DNA of 64,000 nucleotides, taken from the NCBI GenBank assembly GCA_964425745.1, contig CAYRNW010000011.1:8721-72720 (forward strand). Direction: 5' to 3'. Position numbers and translations under genes: made by a program. Under the pieces are notes generated by a model. It saw only the letters and a list, made by a program, of their open reading frames with translations. It searched no databases and was not told where the DNA came from. This DNA comes from CALCNS01 sp964425745. Lineage in GTDB: Bacteria; Bacillota; JAAYKD01. Position 1 is the stretch's first letter, and each line of letters begins with the position of its first letter. Of this stretch, positions 34,437 to 42,716 are shown piece by piece.

Positions 34437-34514
34437 GGGTACTTTGCTGTACTCCTCGTGTCATAACTGCGTACCCATTCCTCCTTGGCAACCACCAGGG
34501 AGGAATTTTTTATT
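34437..34514 (+). promoter_or_regulatory. Attenuator-like leader of the ABC exporter
   Basis: A hairpin with arms GGGTAC (34437) and GTACCC (34471) is followed at once by a terminator with arms ATTCCTCC (34477) and GGAGGAAT (34499) plus TTTTTTATT. The terminator ends just before the ribosome site CAGGAGGT of the first ABC gene. The CCTCC arm could also pair with that site. An in-frame short ORF from 34417 (MNRPFTQGTLLYSSCHNC...) crosses the structure. This looks like leader-controlled termination, as in the known BmrCD exporter leader, but the ORF start has a poorly spaced ribosome site. Confidence 0.6.
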
Positions 34515-34527
34515 CAGGAGGTCCCCC

Positions 34528-36204
34528 ATGCAACAACCATCAACACCTTTACAACTTTTCTTTCAATACGCCAAGCGCTATCGGGGCCGCGTGGTGCTCT
34601 TGACCCTGGTTTACCTGGTCACTACAGCTTTACTGGTGATCGCCCCTCAAATGCTCAGTTCCTTTATTGATCGTGTTTACAGCAATGCAGCAACCACCGC
34701 CGTGCTTTTGGCTATCGTGTTCTACTTGGCTGCGGTTTTGGGTCGTTCGCTCATGAACGCATTATTGCAGATTCAGTTGGCTACGGTCGGGCAATTGATC
34801 ACGGATGAATATCGCCGCGACGTCATGCATCATTTTTTATCGTTAGACAGCCAACATTTAAGCGCATGGACCTCCGGCGAGGCTATCACCCGCCTCGATG
34901 AAGACGTGCAAGGCCTTTTTCAATATTATTATATCCTCTTTTACAAACTCACCGGTAGCGGCATAGCTCTTGTAGGGATTTTAGTCGCCTTAGCAATGAA
35001 AAGTGGATGGCTTACAGCTGCGCTACTGATTGTTAGTCTACTGACCATCCTTGGGTTCAAGTGGATCCAAGACCGCGGTATTCCCAAATACGTGCGTAGG
35101 ACCGCCGCCTCGGCTGTGTTCAACGGTAGTATGAAAGAATTACTCGATAATGCCACCACCTTACGCGCATTGCATGCAGAATCGTATGCTACCGCCACCC
35201 TGAAACGCAGCATGAAACATCGCTATTTTGAGAGCTTACCTGCCAATATGATGTATGCCAATCTTTGGAGCGCCTCGACCATTATGCAAGCGTTGGTTGT
35301 CGCTGCCGGACTTTTCTTTGCACTCTTGCTTTGGACGAAGGGAACGATTACGATTGGCACTGCCTATTTAATCTATACCTACAGCGAACTGATTATCGCC
35401 CCCTTACAAGATTTTCGTAATTTTATGGGGAAAATGCAAGGCGCCATGGCTGGAATTCTTCGCACTCAAAACTTATTGGCTACACCGGTATTGGAATTCA
35501 GCGGCAGCAAAGAGTTGCCCGATCAACCAATTTCTGTGACGATTGAGAACTTGAGCTTTGCTTATGCACAAGGCCCTGAGGTGCTGAAAGACATTAATCT
35601 TGAGCTGCCCGCCGGGGGAAGAGTGGGCATTATGGGTGAAACCGGTTGTGGAAAAAGCACCTTAATCAACCTGATTGCAGGCCTAAACCCCTATGAAAAG
35701 GGCTCGATTTGCCTAAACGGCATTGAACTCCGTGAAATCAAACAGGATAGCCTGCGTCAACGCGTCGCCTTCTGCACGCAACGAGTCCAGCTGATTCATG
35801 GGAGCTTGCGCGATAATATTGCCTTTTTCGATCAGAAATACACCGATGACGATCTCCTTCAGGCCATAGAAAACTTGCATTTGAGCGAATGGTTCCGGAA
35901 ATTTCCGCAAGGATTAGACACGCCGCTGGAAATGGGGGAAGGCAACCTATCTTCCGGTGAGGCACAACTGATCACTCTCCTCCGTTTTGCTTTACGCGAT
36001 CCACGCCTGGTGCTTTTTGATGAAATCACTTCCAATCTCGATGCCGCAGTGGAGCGTCATATGACCCGCGCCATTGAAGGGTTGAGCCAAGGTCGCACCG
36101 TCATCGCCATTGCGCATAATGCCAAATCATTGGATTGGATGGATACTATCGTCATCATGCAGGGTGGCAGATTCGTAGAAAAAGGAAAGGAGGCGGTCGT
36201 ATGA
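34528..36204 (+). CDS. ABC exporter, half-transporter 1 (TMD-NBD)
   Basis: The protein has 558 residues, with six membrane helices (about 1-310) and an ATPase domain. Walker A is GETGCGKST, the Q-loop is in VAFCTQRVQL, the signature is the slightly altered LSSGEAQ, Walker B is LVLFDEITS with the catalytic Glu, and the switch His is IAIAHNAK. CAGGAGGT lies six bases before the ATG. The second half-transporter overlaps by four bases (ATGA), so a heterodimer for drug, peptide or lipid export is likely. Confidence 0.9.
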   Translation: MQQPSTPLQLFFQYAKRYRGRVVLLTLVYLVTTALLVIAPQMLSSFIDRVYSNAATTAVLLAIVFYLAAVLGRSLMNALLQIQLATVGQLITDEYRRDVMHHFLSLDSQHLSAWTSGEAITRLDEDVQGLFQYYYILFYKLTGSGIALVGILVALAMKSGWLTAALLIVSLLTILGFKWIQDRGIPKYVRRTAASAVFNGSMKELLDNATTLRALHAESYATATLKRSMKHRYFESLPANMMYANLWSASTIMQALVVAAGLFFALLLWTKGTITIGTAYLIYTYSELIIAPLQDFRNFMGKMQGAMAGILRTQNLLATPVLEFSGSKELPDQPISVTIENLSFAYAQGPEVLKDINLELPAGGRVGIMGETGCGKSTLINLIAGLNPYEKGSICLNGIELREIKQDSLRQRVAFCTQRVQLIHGSLRDNIAFFDQKYTDDDLLQAIENLHLSEWFRKFPQGLDTPLEMGEGNLSSGEAQLITLLRFALRDPRLVLFDEITSNLDAAVERHMTRAIEGLSQGRTVIAIAHNAKSLDWMDTIVIMQGGRFVEKGKEAVV

Positions 36205-38075
36205 AACCAGTGAAAACGGAATCACGAACCTTTTTGGAGTTTAGTTTGAAGCTATTGGGGTATAAGAAATGGACCACTGTGGCGAACCTGTTTTGCAACA
36301 GCATCATCTTTTCTCATCAAGCAGCCGTCACCTACTTCATACGGCAGATTCTTAATAATTTTTCAGTGGACCCAGCCGATGCGCTGCGTAAAGCGTATCC
36401 GTATTTGATTGGCTTCATGGCAGTCGCCGGAGTTCGAGTGGTGGCGATCATGAGTTGTGCTGTTTTAGATGCCAAGCGAGCCTATTTTTACCAAAACCGT
36501 ATTCGTTTGAATGCGATGCAACATCTTATGCAAAAGCCCGATATTACGCAGGTGACGGGGAAGGCCAATCAAATTTTTGAAATCCTCGATGACGATATTC
36601 CGGTAGCAACCTTTCCGGTTGAATTGCTTACGGAAGCTTCTGGATATGCGGTGTATACCTTGATTGCGTTGTCCATGATGCTGAGCATCAACTGGCAGCT
36701 CACTCTATTCATTTTTGTGCCGCTTTCTGCTGCCATTTACGGGGTGCAACGTCTCTCGGAGCGGATGAAAGAACGGCGTAAGGTCAACCGCGAAGCTCAT
36801 GATGCTGCTAGTGCTTTTATTGGTGATATTGCCGATGTGGCGATGTCGGTGAAATCGGCAGGAGCAAAAGAGGCAGTGTTGCATCGTTACGACCAGGTTA
36901 ACGGAGTGCGAAGGAGTGCAATTTTGCAGGAGAAAAGCTTTAATGAACGAGTTGAGCTCCTGCTTTCGGGTTCGGTGGCGCTGGGTTCCGCGGTGATGAT
37001 GTTCATTGCGGCGCGCTTGTTGGCCGGTGAGAGCTTTGGCATTGGCGATTTCAGCTTTTTTATTGCTCACTTGTTTACCTTGTCGGAATGTGTGTATCGT
37101 GTTGTGGAGATTTATACTGAATCTCGCAAGGCAGAGGTATCCTACGAGCGGATATTAAGTGCCCTCGATTGCGAGCCAGAGCTTTTGACAAGGAAAAACG
37201 AGTTGGTGTTAAGGGAAGTGGTGGAAGAGGAGGGTGGATTGAAGGAGGATAAGGCGGAGGCGGTTGCCGATAAACTACGTGTAATTACAGAGAAGGAACA
37301 AAGACCGCTCGATGCTGATGCAGGGCTGCTGAGTGGAAGTCCTACCCACACACAAGCTCTTACACAAGCGGCTGGAGAGACTCGAAACGACGAAAAAAAG
37401 GTTGCCCTCTTGCGGGTGCAAGACTTGACCTACACCTACACGGGCAACGATGGTTTTCGCGATGTTTCATTTGATTTGCATCCCGGGCAACTGACCGTGA
37501 TCGCCGGTGGTATGGCATCCGGCAAATCCACCCTGCTTAGCACCCTGCTAAACCTCTTGCCTTACCAGTTGGGGACAGTTCTCTCCCCGTCAAAATTTCC
37601 AGAAAAATGGATTATAGGAGCTCCTCAACGCAGCGGTTTCTTTGCAACCGATCTTGAGACGAACCTGAAGTTGGGCCAGAAGCTGAGTGACGAGGAGATC
37701 GCGCGGGGACTGAACATTGCTGCGCTGCCGTCGTCTATCCCCTTGGCCACGGAAATTGGGGGAAGAGGAGATAAAATCTCCGGTGGGCAACGGCAAAGGC
37801 TGCTCATGGCGCGGGTTTTTGCACGGCCACAGCCGATCAAGGTGATTGATGATTGTGTCAGCGCCTTGGATGGCGAAACGCGGTTGTTGGTGTTGCAGCG
37901 AATCAGGGCACACCTAAAAAACAGCGGTGATGCGGTGGTGATTGCTACCAATGCTCAGAATTTTATGCAGCAAGCCGACCAAATCATCTTTATGGAACGA
38001 GGATTGGTGAAGGGCAAGGGGACGTATGAGGAACTGCTCCGCGGCTATCCTGCTTTTGCTGAAATTGTGTCATAG
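36201..38075 (+). CDS. ABC exporter, half-transporter 2 (TMD-NBD) with repeat-derived segment
   Basis: The protein has 624 residues: six membrane helices, an unusual charged linker of about 70 residues (around 335-405, rich in Glu/Lys/Ala), then the ATPase domain. Walker A is GGMASGKST, signature ISGGQRQ, Walker B PIKVIDDCVSALD: an Asp replaces the usual catalytic Glu, as in the degenerate site of heterodimeric exporters. Just after Walker A, residues about 457-470 (LGTVLSPSKFPEKW) are encoded by part of a family A repeat. AAAGGAGG precedes the ATG at 36201. Confidence 0.88.
   Translation: MKPVKTESRTFLEFSLKLLGYKKWTTVANLFCNSIIFSHQAAVTYFIRQILNNFSVDPADALRKAYPYLIGFMAVAGVRVVAIMSCAVLDAKRAYFYQNRIRLNAMQHLMQKPDITQVTGKANQIFEILDDDIPVATFPVELLTEASGYAVYTLIALSMMLSINWQLTLFIFVPLSAAIYGVQRLSERMKERRKVNREAHDAASAFIGDIADVAMSVKSAGAKEAVLHRYDQVNGVRRSAILQEKSFNERVELLLSGSVALGSAVMMFIAARLLAGESFGIGDFSFFIAHLFTLSECVYRVVEIYTESRKAEVSYERILSALDCEPELLTRKNELVLREVVEEEGGLKEDKAEAVADKLRVITEKEQRPLDADAGLLSGSPTHTQALTQAAGETRNDEKKVALLRVQDLTYTYTGNDGFRDVSFDLHPGQLTVIAGGMASGKSTLLSTLLNLLPYQLGTVLSPSKFPEKWIIGAPQRSGFFATDLETNLKLGQKLSDEEIARGLNIAALPSSIPLATEIGGRGDKISGGQRQRLLMARVFARPQPIKVIDDCVSALDGETRLLVLQRIRAHLKNSGDAVVIATNAQNFMQQADQIIFMERGLVKGKGTYEELLRGYPAFAEIVS
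37569..37612 (+). repeat. Partial family A repeat inside the ABC gene
   Basis: TTGGGGACAGTTCTCTCC followed by the inner-palindrome remnant TTTCCAgAAAAATGG matches about the first 45 bases of the 72-bp family A unit. It is read in frame without a stop in the ATPase domain, between Walker A and the Q-loop. Confidence 0.75.
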
Positions 38076-38089
38076 GGTGAGACAACTTC

Positions 38090-38161
38090 TTGGGGACGGT
38101 TCTGTCCGGGGTGAAATTTCCTTAAATATGGAAAAAACCGAGGGGAGAGAACCGTCCCCTA
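38090..38161 (+). repeat. Family A repeat (72 bp)
   Basis: The left end TTGGGGACGGTTCTGTCC, the inner arms (TTTCC...GGAAA) and the right end AGAGAACCGTCCCC-TAA are present. It lies between the ABC gene and the convergent SLH gene, and its right end overlaps the SLH stop codon. Confidence 0.9.
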
Positions 38162-39754
38162 AACAAATTTTTCGAAGATACGGTTGGAAATGACCAGTGC
38201 GGTTTCGCGGGAGGAGTTTTTTAAAGGTGCCATGACGCCATTGCCCTCTCCTTTGATGATATTCAATTTATACATGAGTTGCAGCGGTGTCTTGGCATAG
38301 TTGCTGATCTGATCTTCATCGGCAAAGAGCACATATTCCATGGTAACCACGGGTTTAATGTCTAGCGCTGTGAACAAACGCGCATACATCGTCGCCATCT
38401 CTTGCCGCGTAATCAGGCCGAAGGGGTCAAAAATCCCCTCGCCACGACCGGTGACAATCCCCAATTCGGCAGCTTTTTGCACATGCAGGAGGTCAATATC
38501 GGTAAACGGATTGACTTCGGGCAGCGGTGCCTCTTGCTTTGCCATGGCTTCATAGAGTTTGACCACCAATTCGGCAAATTCTTCACGGCGAATGTTGTTT
38601 TGGTAGAAGGAAAACAGATGGGATTCGGTCAGCCAACTGGTGCGTGCGGCCTCGATGTGGGGGAGTGCCCAATCGGCAGGTTGACTGTGATCCACTTGAT
38701 CCCCCGGTTGTCCGGGTTCACCCGGCGGTTGCTCTGCAAGTTGCGGGACACCAATGGCGGTGCCGCTGTTTTCGATGCTACCCTTGAGCAAAAGCGCGCC
38801 GGAAGCCACTTCAACGCCCCCGTTTCTGCTGATAAAGGGTCCATTGACGCTGATTTGTGCGTTGTTTTCAATCCTCAATTGCGCTTGAGATTCGAGCGTT
38901 AGCGATTTGAGGGAGAGGGAGTCATAGAGGTTGACTTGAGCTTCACTTTTTAGTAAAGCTTGACCGCCAATACTTTGCAGCCCCCCATAAAAGGTGTAGG
39001 TACCAAAGTTTTGTAGGCGATTCTGAACCACGAGACCTCCACGGCGTTCTACTTGAAGAGAGGAACCAGCTGAAATGGTGAGGTCATCTACGACCAGCAC
39101 AAACTCATCGAGCACAGCCTTACCGGTAAAGATTCCGTTTTCTATGATACCATAGCTAAAACTGTGCGGCCCACCGGTGCGGTCATCGATACTCTGTATG
39201 GTGCTGCCCTGGGAGACGATAATTCCATCTTCATAAAAAATCCCATCGAAATTCCCGGTAATCGAACCAGCGTTCAGGTATGCCAAGCCCCCGGTAATGC
39301 GCATTCCAGAGCCAATAACACCTTCTAAACTGCCACCGTTCAGGTAAAAAGTGCCCCATCGGCCGGCTTGTTCGTATCCAAAGGTGCCGCCGACCATGCT
39401 GCCGGTGCCCTCTACGGTGAAGCTGCGGTTCTGGCGACCGATAATCGGAACACCTTCTGGGTCGCCAATGCCACCCATGTGGCTGTAGGTTAGCGTGTGT
39501 CCGTTGAGATTTAAGGTATAATGCCCTTCGCCCAGCTCAATGCCACAATCCGCGTCTACTGCTTGTGCAGTCGTAATTGCAAGGTCGGCCATCAGTTTCA
39601 CCTTGGCGCCGGCCGGGTTGGTCAGGGCCGCTTTGAGTTGGGTGAAGGTAAAGGCCTCAACATACTCCGCTGCCGCATTCGCCGGTTCTGAAAAGACATT
39701 GATTGCGAAAATGAGAAGTGTAGCAATGAGAATCCATTGCGCAAGTTTCTTCAT
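38159..39754 (-). CDS. SLH-domain surface protein with parallel beta-helix-like region
   Basis: The 531-residue exported protein has a signal peptide (MKKLAQWILIATLLIFAINVFSEPANAAAE-type). Residues about 30-330 are Gly/Asn-rich repeated strands (LNLNGHTLTY, GGTFGYEQAGRWGTFYLNGGSLEGVIGSG) suggestive of a right-handed beta-helix. After a Pro/Gly linker come three SLH modules (from about 365: EEFAELVVKLYEAM, FTDIDLLHVQKAAELGIVTGRGEGIFDPFGLITRQEMATMYARL) that anchor it to the cell wall. The TAG stop is formed at the edge of a family A repeat. Confidence 0.83.
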   Translation of the reverse strand: MKKLAQWILIATLLIFAINVFSEPANAAAEYVEAFTFTQLKAALTNPAGAKVKLMADLAITTAQAVDADCGIELGEGHYTLNLNGHTLTYSHMGGIGDPEGVPIIGRQNRSFTVEGTGSMVGGTFGYEQAGRWGTFYLNGGSLEGVIGSGMRITGGLAYLNAGSITGNFDGIFYEDGIIVSQGSTIQSIDDRTGGPHSFSYGIIENGIFTGKAVLDEFVLVVDDLTISAGSSLQVERRGGLVVQNRLQNFGTYTFYGGLQSIGGQALLKSEAQVNLYDSLSLKSLTLESQAQLRIENNAQISVNGPFISRNGGVEVASGALLLKGSIENSGTAIGVPQLAEQPPGEPGQPGDQVDHSQPADWALPHIEAARTSWLTESHLFSFYQNNIRREEFAELVVKLYEAMAKQEAPLPEVNPFTDIDLLHVQKAAELGIVTGRGEGIFDPFGLITRQEMATMYARLFTALDIKPVVTMEYVLFADEDQISNYAKTPLQLMYKLNIIKGEGNGVMAPLKNSSRETALVISNRIFEKFV

Positions 39755-39840
39755 GACACGAACCTCCCTTAGATGATACTAGGATGATACTATGGGATTC
39801 TACAACATTGCGCTTATTCCCTTGTATAATTTTTTCAAAA

Positions 39841-39863
39841 GGGGTCTGACCCCAAGTGCGAAA
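39841..39863 (+). repeat. Family C repeat, partial
   Basis: GGGGTCTGACCCC followed by AAGTGCGAAATT is a half copy of the family C palindrome. The surrounding 39755-40028 shows no convincing gene. Confidence 0.7.
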
Positions 39864-40028
39864 TTTCCAATTAGAAGGAAAACGGGTTCAGTCTTGTCGA
39901 AGAATATGGCGACTACCACCGCAACCCGAGTAACGAAACGAATTACAAGGCGATCATCGTGGCGAAAAGGGGATAGCGTAGCTTACGCGGCGGGTGGTCG
40001 GAAGTGATAAACAAGGGAGGTACCTAGT

Positions 40029-40727
40029 ATGTGCACGGGAAACCGAATCTATCTTGATTTTCAGAGGCCGAAACGCGAACTCATTGAGCAATTTCGAGGG
40101 GTTCCTGTTTCTAATTTGGACGACTGCATGAACCGCACTGCCGCAGTCACCGCGGAAATTCGTCCCTTTGGCAAAAAGGAGCTACTCGGCACGGCGTTCA
40201 CCGTGCAGATCCCCGAAGGCGACAACTTGATGGTGCATAAAGCGCTCGATTTGGCCAAGCCGGGCGATGTTTTGGTCGTGGCGGCCGGAGGGATGTTGAA
40301 CCGTAGTATTGTTGGGGAGCTGATGATCGGCTACTGCAAATTGCGCGGACTGGCAGGGGTGATTATCGATGGTAGCATCCGCGATGCCGATGCCCTTGCC
40401 GAAATGGATTTTCCGGTGTATGCACGCGGAGTGTCGCCCAATGGACCGTATAAAAACGGGCCCGGGGAGATCAACACGCCTGTGAGTTTTGGCGGGAAAG
40501 TCGTGTATCCGGGTGATATTGTGGTGGGCGACGGCGATGGCATCCTGTTTGTGGATCCCGAGGAGGCGGAGCAGATTTTGCATGACGCGAAGGTCTTAAT
40601 GCAAAAAGAAGCCGAGACCATCGAGATGCAACAGCGAACTCACAGTTACCCGCGGCCTTGGGTCGACGCCAAACTCAACGAGATCAACTGCGAGATCTTA
40701 CCTCTTGCGCCGGGTCGTAAAATTTAA
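40029..40727 (+). CDS. RraA-like protein (HMG aldolase / oxaloacetate decarboxylase family)
   Basis: The 232-residue protein has the RraA fold. Signatures are VSNLDDCMNR near the start, LLGTAFTVQIPEGDNLMVHKAL, the loop GMLNRSIVGELM, and the metal/substrate site GVIIDGSIRDADAL. Some family members cleave 4-hydroxy-4-methyl-2-oxoglutarate, others decarboxylate oxaloacetate; RNase E control by RraA is confined to another subgroup. Here it opens a catabolic gene group, favouring a metabolic role. GGGAGGT lies upstream. Confidence 0.82.
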   Translation: MCTGNRIYLDFQRPKRELIEQFRGVPVSNLDDCMNRTAAVTAEIRPFGKKELLGTAFTVQIPEGDNLMVHKALDLAKPGDVLVVAAGGMLNRSIVGELMIGYCKLRGLAGVIIDGSIRDADALAEMDFPVYARGVSPNGPYKNGPGEINTPVSFGGKVVYPGDIVVGDGDGILFVDPEEAEQILHDAKVLMQKEAETIEMQQRTHSYPRPWVDAKLNEINCEILPLAPGRKI

Positions 40728-40740
40728 TACTTTTGTAACA

Positions 40741-40786
40741 GGGGTCAGACCCCGATGCGAAATATTTCGCACCGGGGTCTGACCCC
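40741..40786 (+). repeat. Family C doublet
   Basis: Two inverted copies abut: GGGGTCAGACCCCGATGCGAAAT's left half is mirrored by ATTTCGCACCGGGGTCTGACCCC's half with one mismatch, giving a 46-bp palindrome in which each half is itself hairpin-forming. It lies between the RraA-like and D-aminoacylase genes. Confidence 0.9.
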
Positions 40787-40875
40787 TCATTAAAAAACTT
40801 CTATTATGAGAAGGGGAAAGAGCATTCTTGTGGAAGATAAAATAGTATTATGGAATAACCACGAGGAGGGATATC

Positions 40876-42390
40876 ATGAAGACCCTAATTCGTCACGGCA
40901 CAATTTACGACGGCAGCGGCACCATCCCTTTTAAGGCGGATCTTTTGCTCATCGATGACAAAATCGCCGCCCTAGGCCTGAATCTGCCCGTACCTGAGGA
41001 CGCAGTTGTGATTGATGCTACTGATTTAGCCGTCTCCCCGGGCTTCATCAACACGCACAGCCATATGGAACTGGAAGTGCTGAAAAACCCCAAACTCCCC
41101 GCTGTCATCCAGCAAGGCATCACTACTGAAGTGCTCGGTCAAGACGGATCTTCGGTCGCCCCCTTACACGACGGCATCTTAGAGGAACTCACCGACAACA
41201 TGGCACCGCTGTGTGGCACCTGGGACAAACCCTACCCATGGCGCAGCTTTGCCGAGTACTTGGCTGCGGTCAGAGCCGCCAGTCCCACCCCGCGCATGGA
41301 AAGCCTCGTCGGTCACGGCACTATCCGCATGTATGTGATGGGCAGTGAGCAACGTCCTCCTACAGACGCCGAGCTGGAACAAATGCAGCAAGTACTGGCG
41401 CAATGTATGGAAGAAGGGGCGCGCGGACTATCGTTTGGGCTCATTTACCCGCCCGGCAGTTACGGCAACACCGATGAATTGATCGCCATGGCCAAAGTGG
41501 TGGCGCGATACGACGGCCTGATCATGGTGCATATGCGCAACGAAAACAATCGCCTGCTCGAATCGGTGGACGAAATGTTAAGGGTGATGACCGAAAGCGG
41601 CGCGAGGCTGCAAATATCGCATTTCAAAGCCCTCGGCACCCCCAATTGGGGAAAAGTGCAACGCGCTCACGAAAAATTACTGGCTTTACGCGAAAAGGGG
41701 TACGACATCACGTTCGACCAATATCCCTGGACGGCCGCTTGCACCGGACTCAAGGTGTGCGTGCCTGCCTGGGCCTATGCCGGAGGTGAAACCGCCTTTC
41801 AAGCGCGATTGAACGATGGGGAAGAGCTGCCGAAAATTCGCACCGAAACCCAAGAAATCGTGGACATGCGTGGAGGCGGCAAGTGTATTATGATTGCCTC
41901 AGTTGCAACCGATGAATATGCTTGGATGGCCGGTAAATACCTCGATGTAATCGCCGCACAGTTAGGTTTGAGCGAAGTCGATGCCGTTTTGCACATCTTG
42001 CAGCATGAAGGACCGGCAGTTGTGGCTATCTATTTTTCCATATCGGAAGACGACGTGCGCTTCTTGATGACCAGCCCCTTGCATTGCGTTTGCACCGATG
42101 GCATTGTTGGCGCGCATCCGCACCCTCGCACCTACGCCAGCTTCCCGCGCTTTTTAGGGACTTATGTGCGCGACCAAAAACTGATGGACTTGGCGACCGC
42201 GATTAAAAAAATCACTTCCGAACCGGCGCGACGCCTTCGCTTGTGGGATCGAGGCTTGTTGCGCGTGGGTATGGCCGCCGATGTTGTTGTTTTTGACCCT
42301 CGCATAATCAAGGATGTCAACAGCTACACCGAACCGACCATCCCGCCGATTGGCATCCGCCATGTTATTGTCCGCGGCGTCGTTTGCTAG
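40876..42390 (+). CDS. N-acyl-D-amino-acid deacylase family amidohydrolase
   Basis: A 504-residue metal-dependent amidohydrolase. It opens with LIRHGTIYDGSG, has the HxH metal motif in PGFINTHSHMELEVL, VGHGTIRM, GLSFGLIYPPGSY, a QISHFKALG metal His, DQYPWTAACTG and a C-terminal VCTDGIVGAHPHPRTYASFPR. These match D-aminoacylases, which release D-amino acids from N-acyl forms; some relatives act on dipeptides or N-carbamoyl compounds. GGAGG precedes the ATG. It lies at the front of the hydantoinase/oxidoreductase island. Confidence 0.88.
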   Translation: MKTLIRHGTIYDGSGTIPFKADLLLIDDKIAALGLNLPVPEDAVVIDATDLAVSPGFINTHSHMELEVLKNPKLPAVIQQGITTEVLGQDGSSVAPLHDGILEELTDNMAPLCGTWDKPYPWRSFAEYLAAVRAASPTPRMESLVGHGTIRMYVMGSEQRPPTDAELEQMQQVLAQCMEEGARGLSFGLIYPPGSYGNTDELIAMAKVVARYDGLIMVHMRNENNRLLESVDEMLRVMTESGARLQISHFKALGTPNWGKVQRAHEKLLALREKGYDITFDQYPWTAACTGLKVCVPAWAYAGGETAFQARLNDGEELPKIRTETQEIVDMRGGGKCIMIASVATDEYAWMAGKYLDVIAAQLGLSEVDAVLHILQHEGPAVVAIYFSISEDDVRFLMTSPLHCVCTDGIVGAHPHPRTYASFPRFLGTYVRDQKLMDLATAIKKITSEPARRLRLWDRGLLRVGMAADVVVFDPRIIKDVNSYTEPTIPPIGIRHVIVRGVVC

Positions 42391-42400
42391 TGTACGTTTC

Positions 42401-42700
42401 TTGGGGACGGTTCTCTGCCCCTTAAAAATGGAAGTTATATGGGAGAAAGACAACTTTGATAAGATGATTTTCCCTAAACTTTATTAAATTGTTGCAGTAG
42501 CTTTATTATTGCTAATTCAACGCATCTAATTTTTAATCATTTGTTCCACGACGACTATTGTGGTTGTTGTTTATTAAGTGTCCGGACGGCCAGCCTATCC
42601 CTTTTTTGCAAAGCTAGTAACGCGTTGTCTGTCAGTTTGTCAGGAAATATGGATTGTGGTAAATAACTGTCAAAAAACGAGGGGAGAGAACCGTCCCCAA
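42401..42700 (+). repeat. Long family A element (300 bp)
   Basis: The left end TTGGGGACGGTTCTCTGCC and the right end GGGGAGAGAACCGTCCCCAA enclose about 260 bases without a gene of useful length. The inner part starts with AAAAATGG and ends with GGTAAATAACTGTCAAAAAACG, resembling split pieces of the short unit. The region 42391-42716 holds nothing else that I can identify. The right end supplies sequence just before the ribosome site of the next gene. Confidence 0.8.
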
Positions 42701-42716
42701 CTAAAGGAGGAATATT

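Noticed and set aside
34417..34527. Leader upstream of the ABC exporter as a T-box
   Set aside because: No T-box sequence (TGGGTGG-type) or specifier loop is visible, and the downstream genes are not amino-acid related.
34417..34527. N-terminal extension of the first ABC protein starting at 34417
   Set aside because: The extension would cross a terminator hairpin and ignore an ideal ribosome site before 34528; it may be a leader peptide but is unlikely to be part of the transporter.
39792..40007. 71-residue plus-strand frame (Thr/Arg-rich) before the RraA-like gene
   Set aside because: It runs through a family C repeat, has no ribosome site and its composition is unlike the neighbouring genes.
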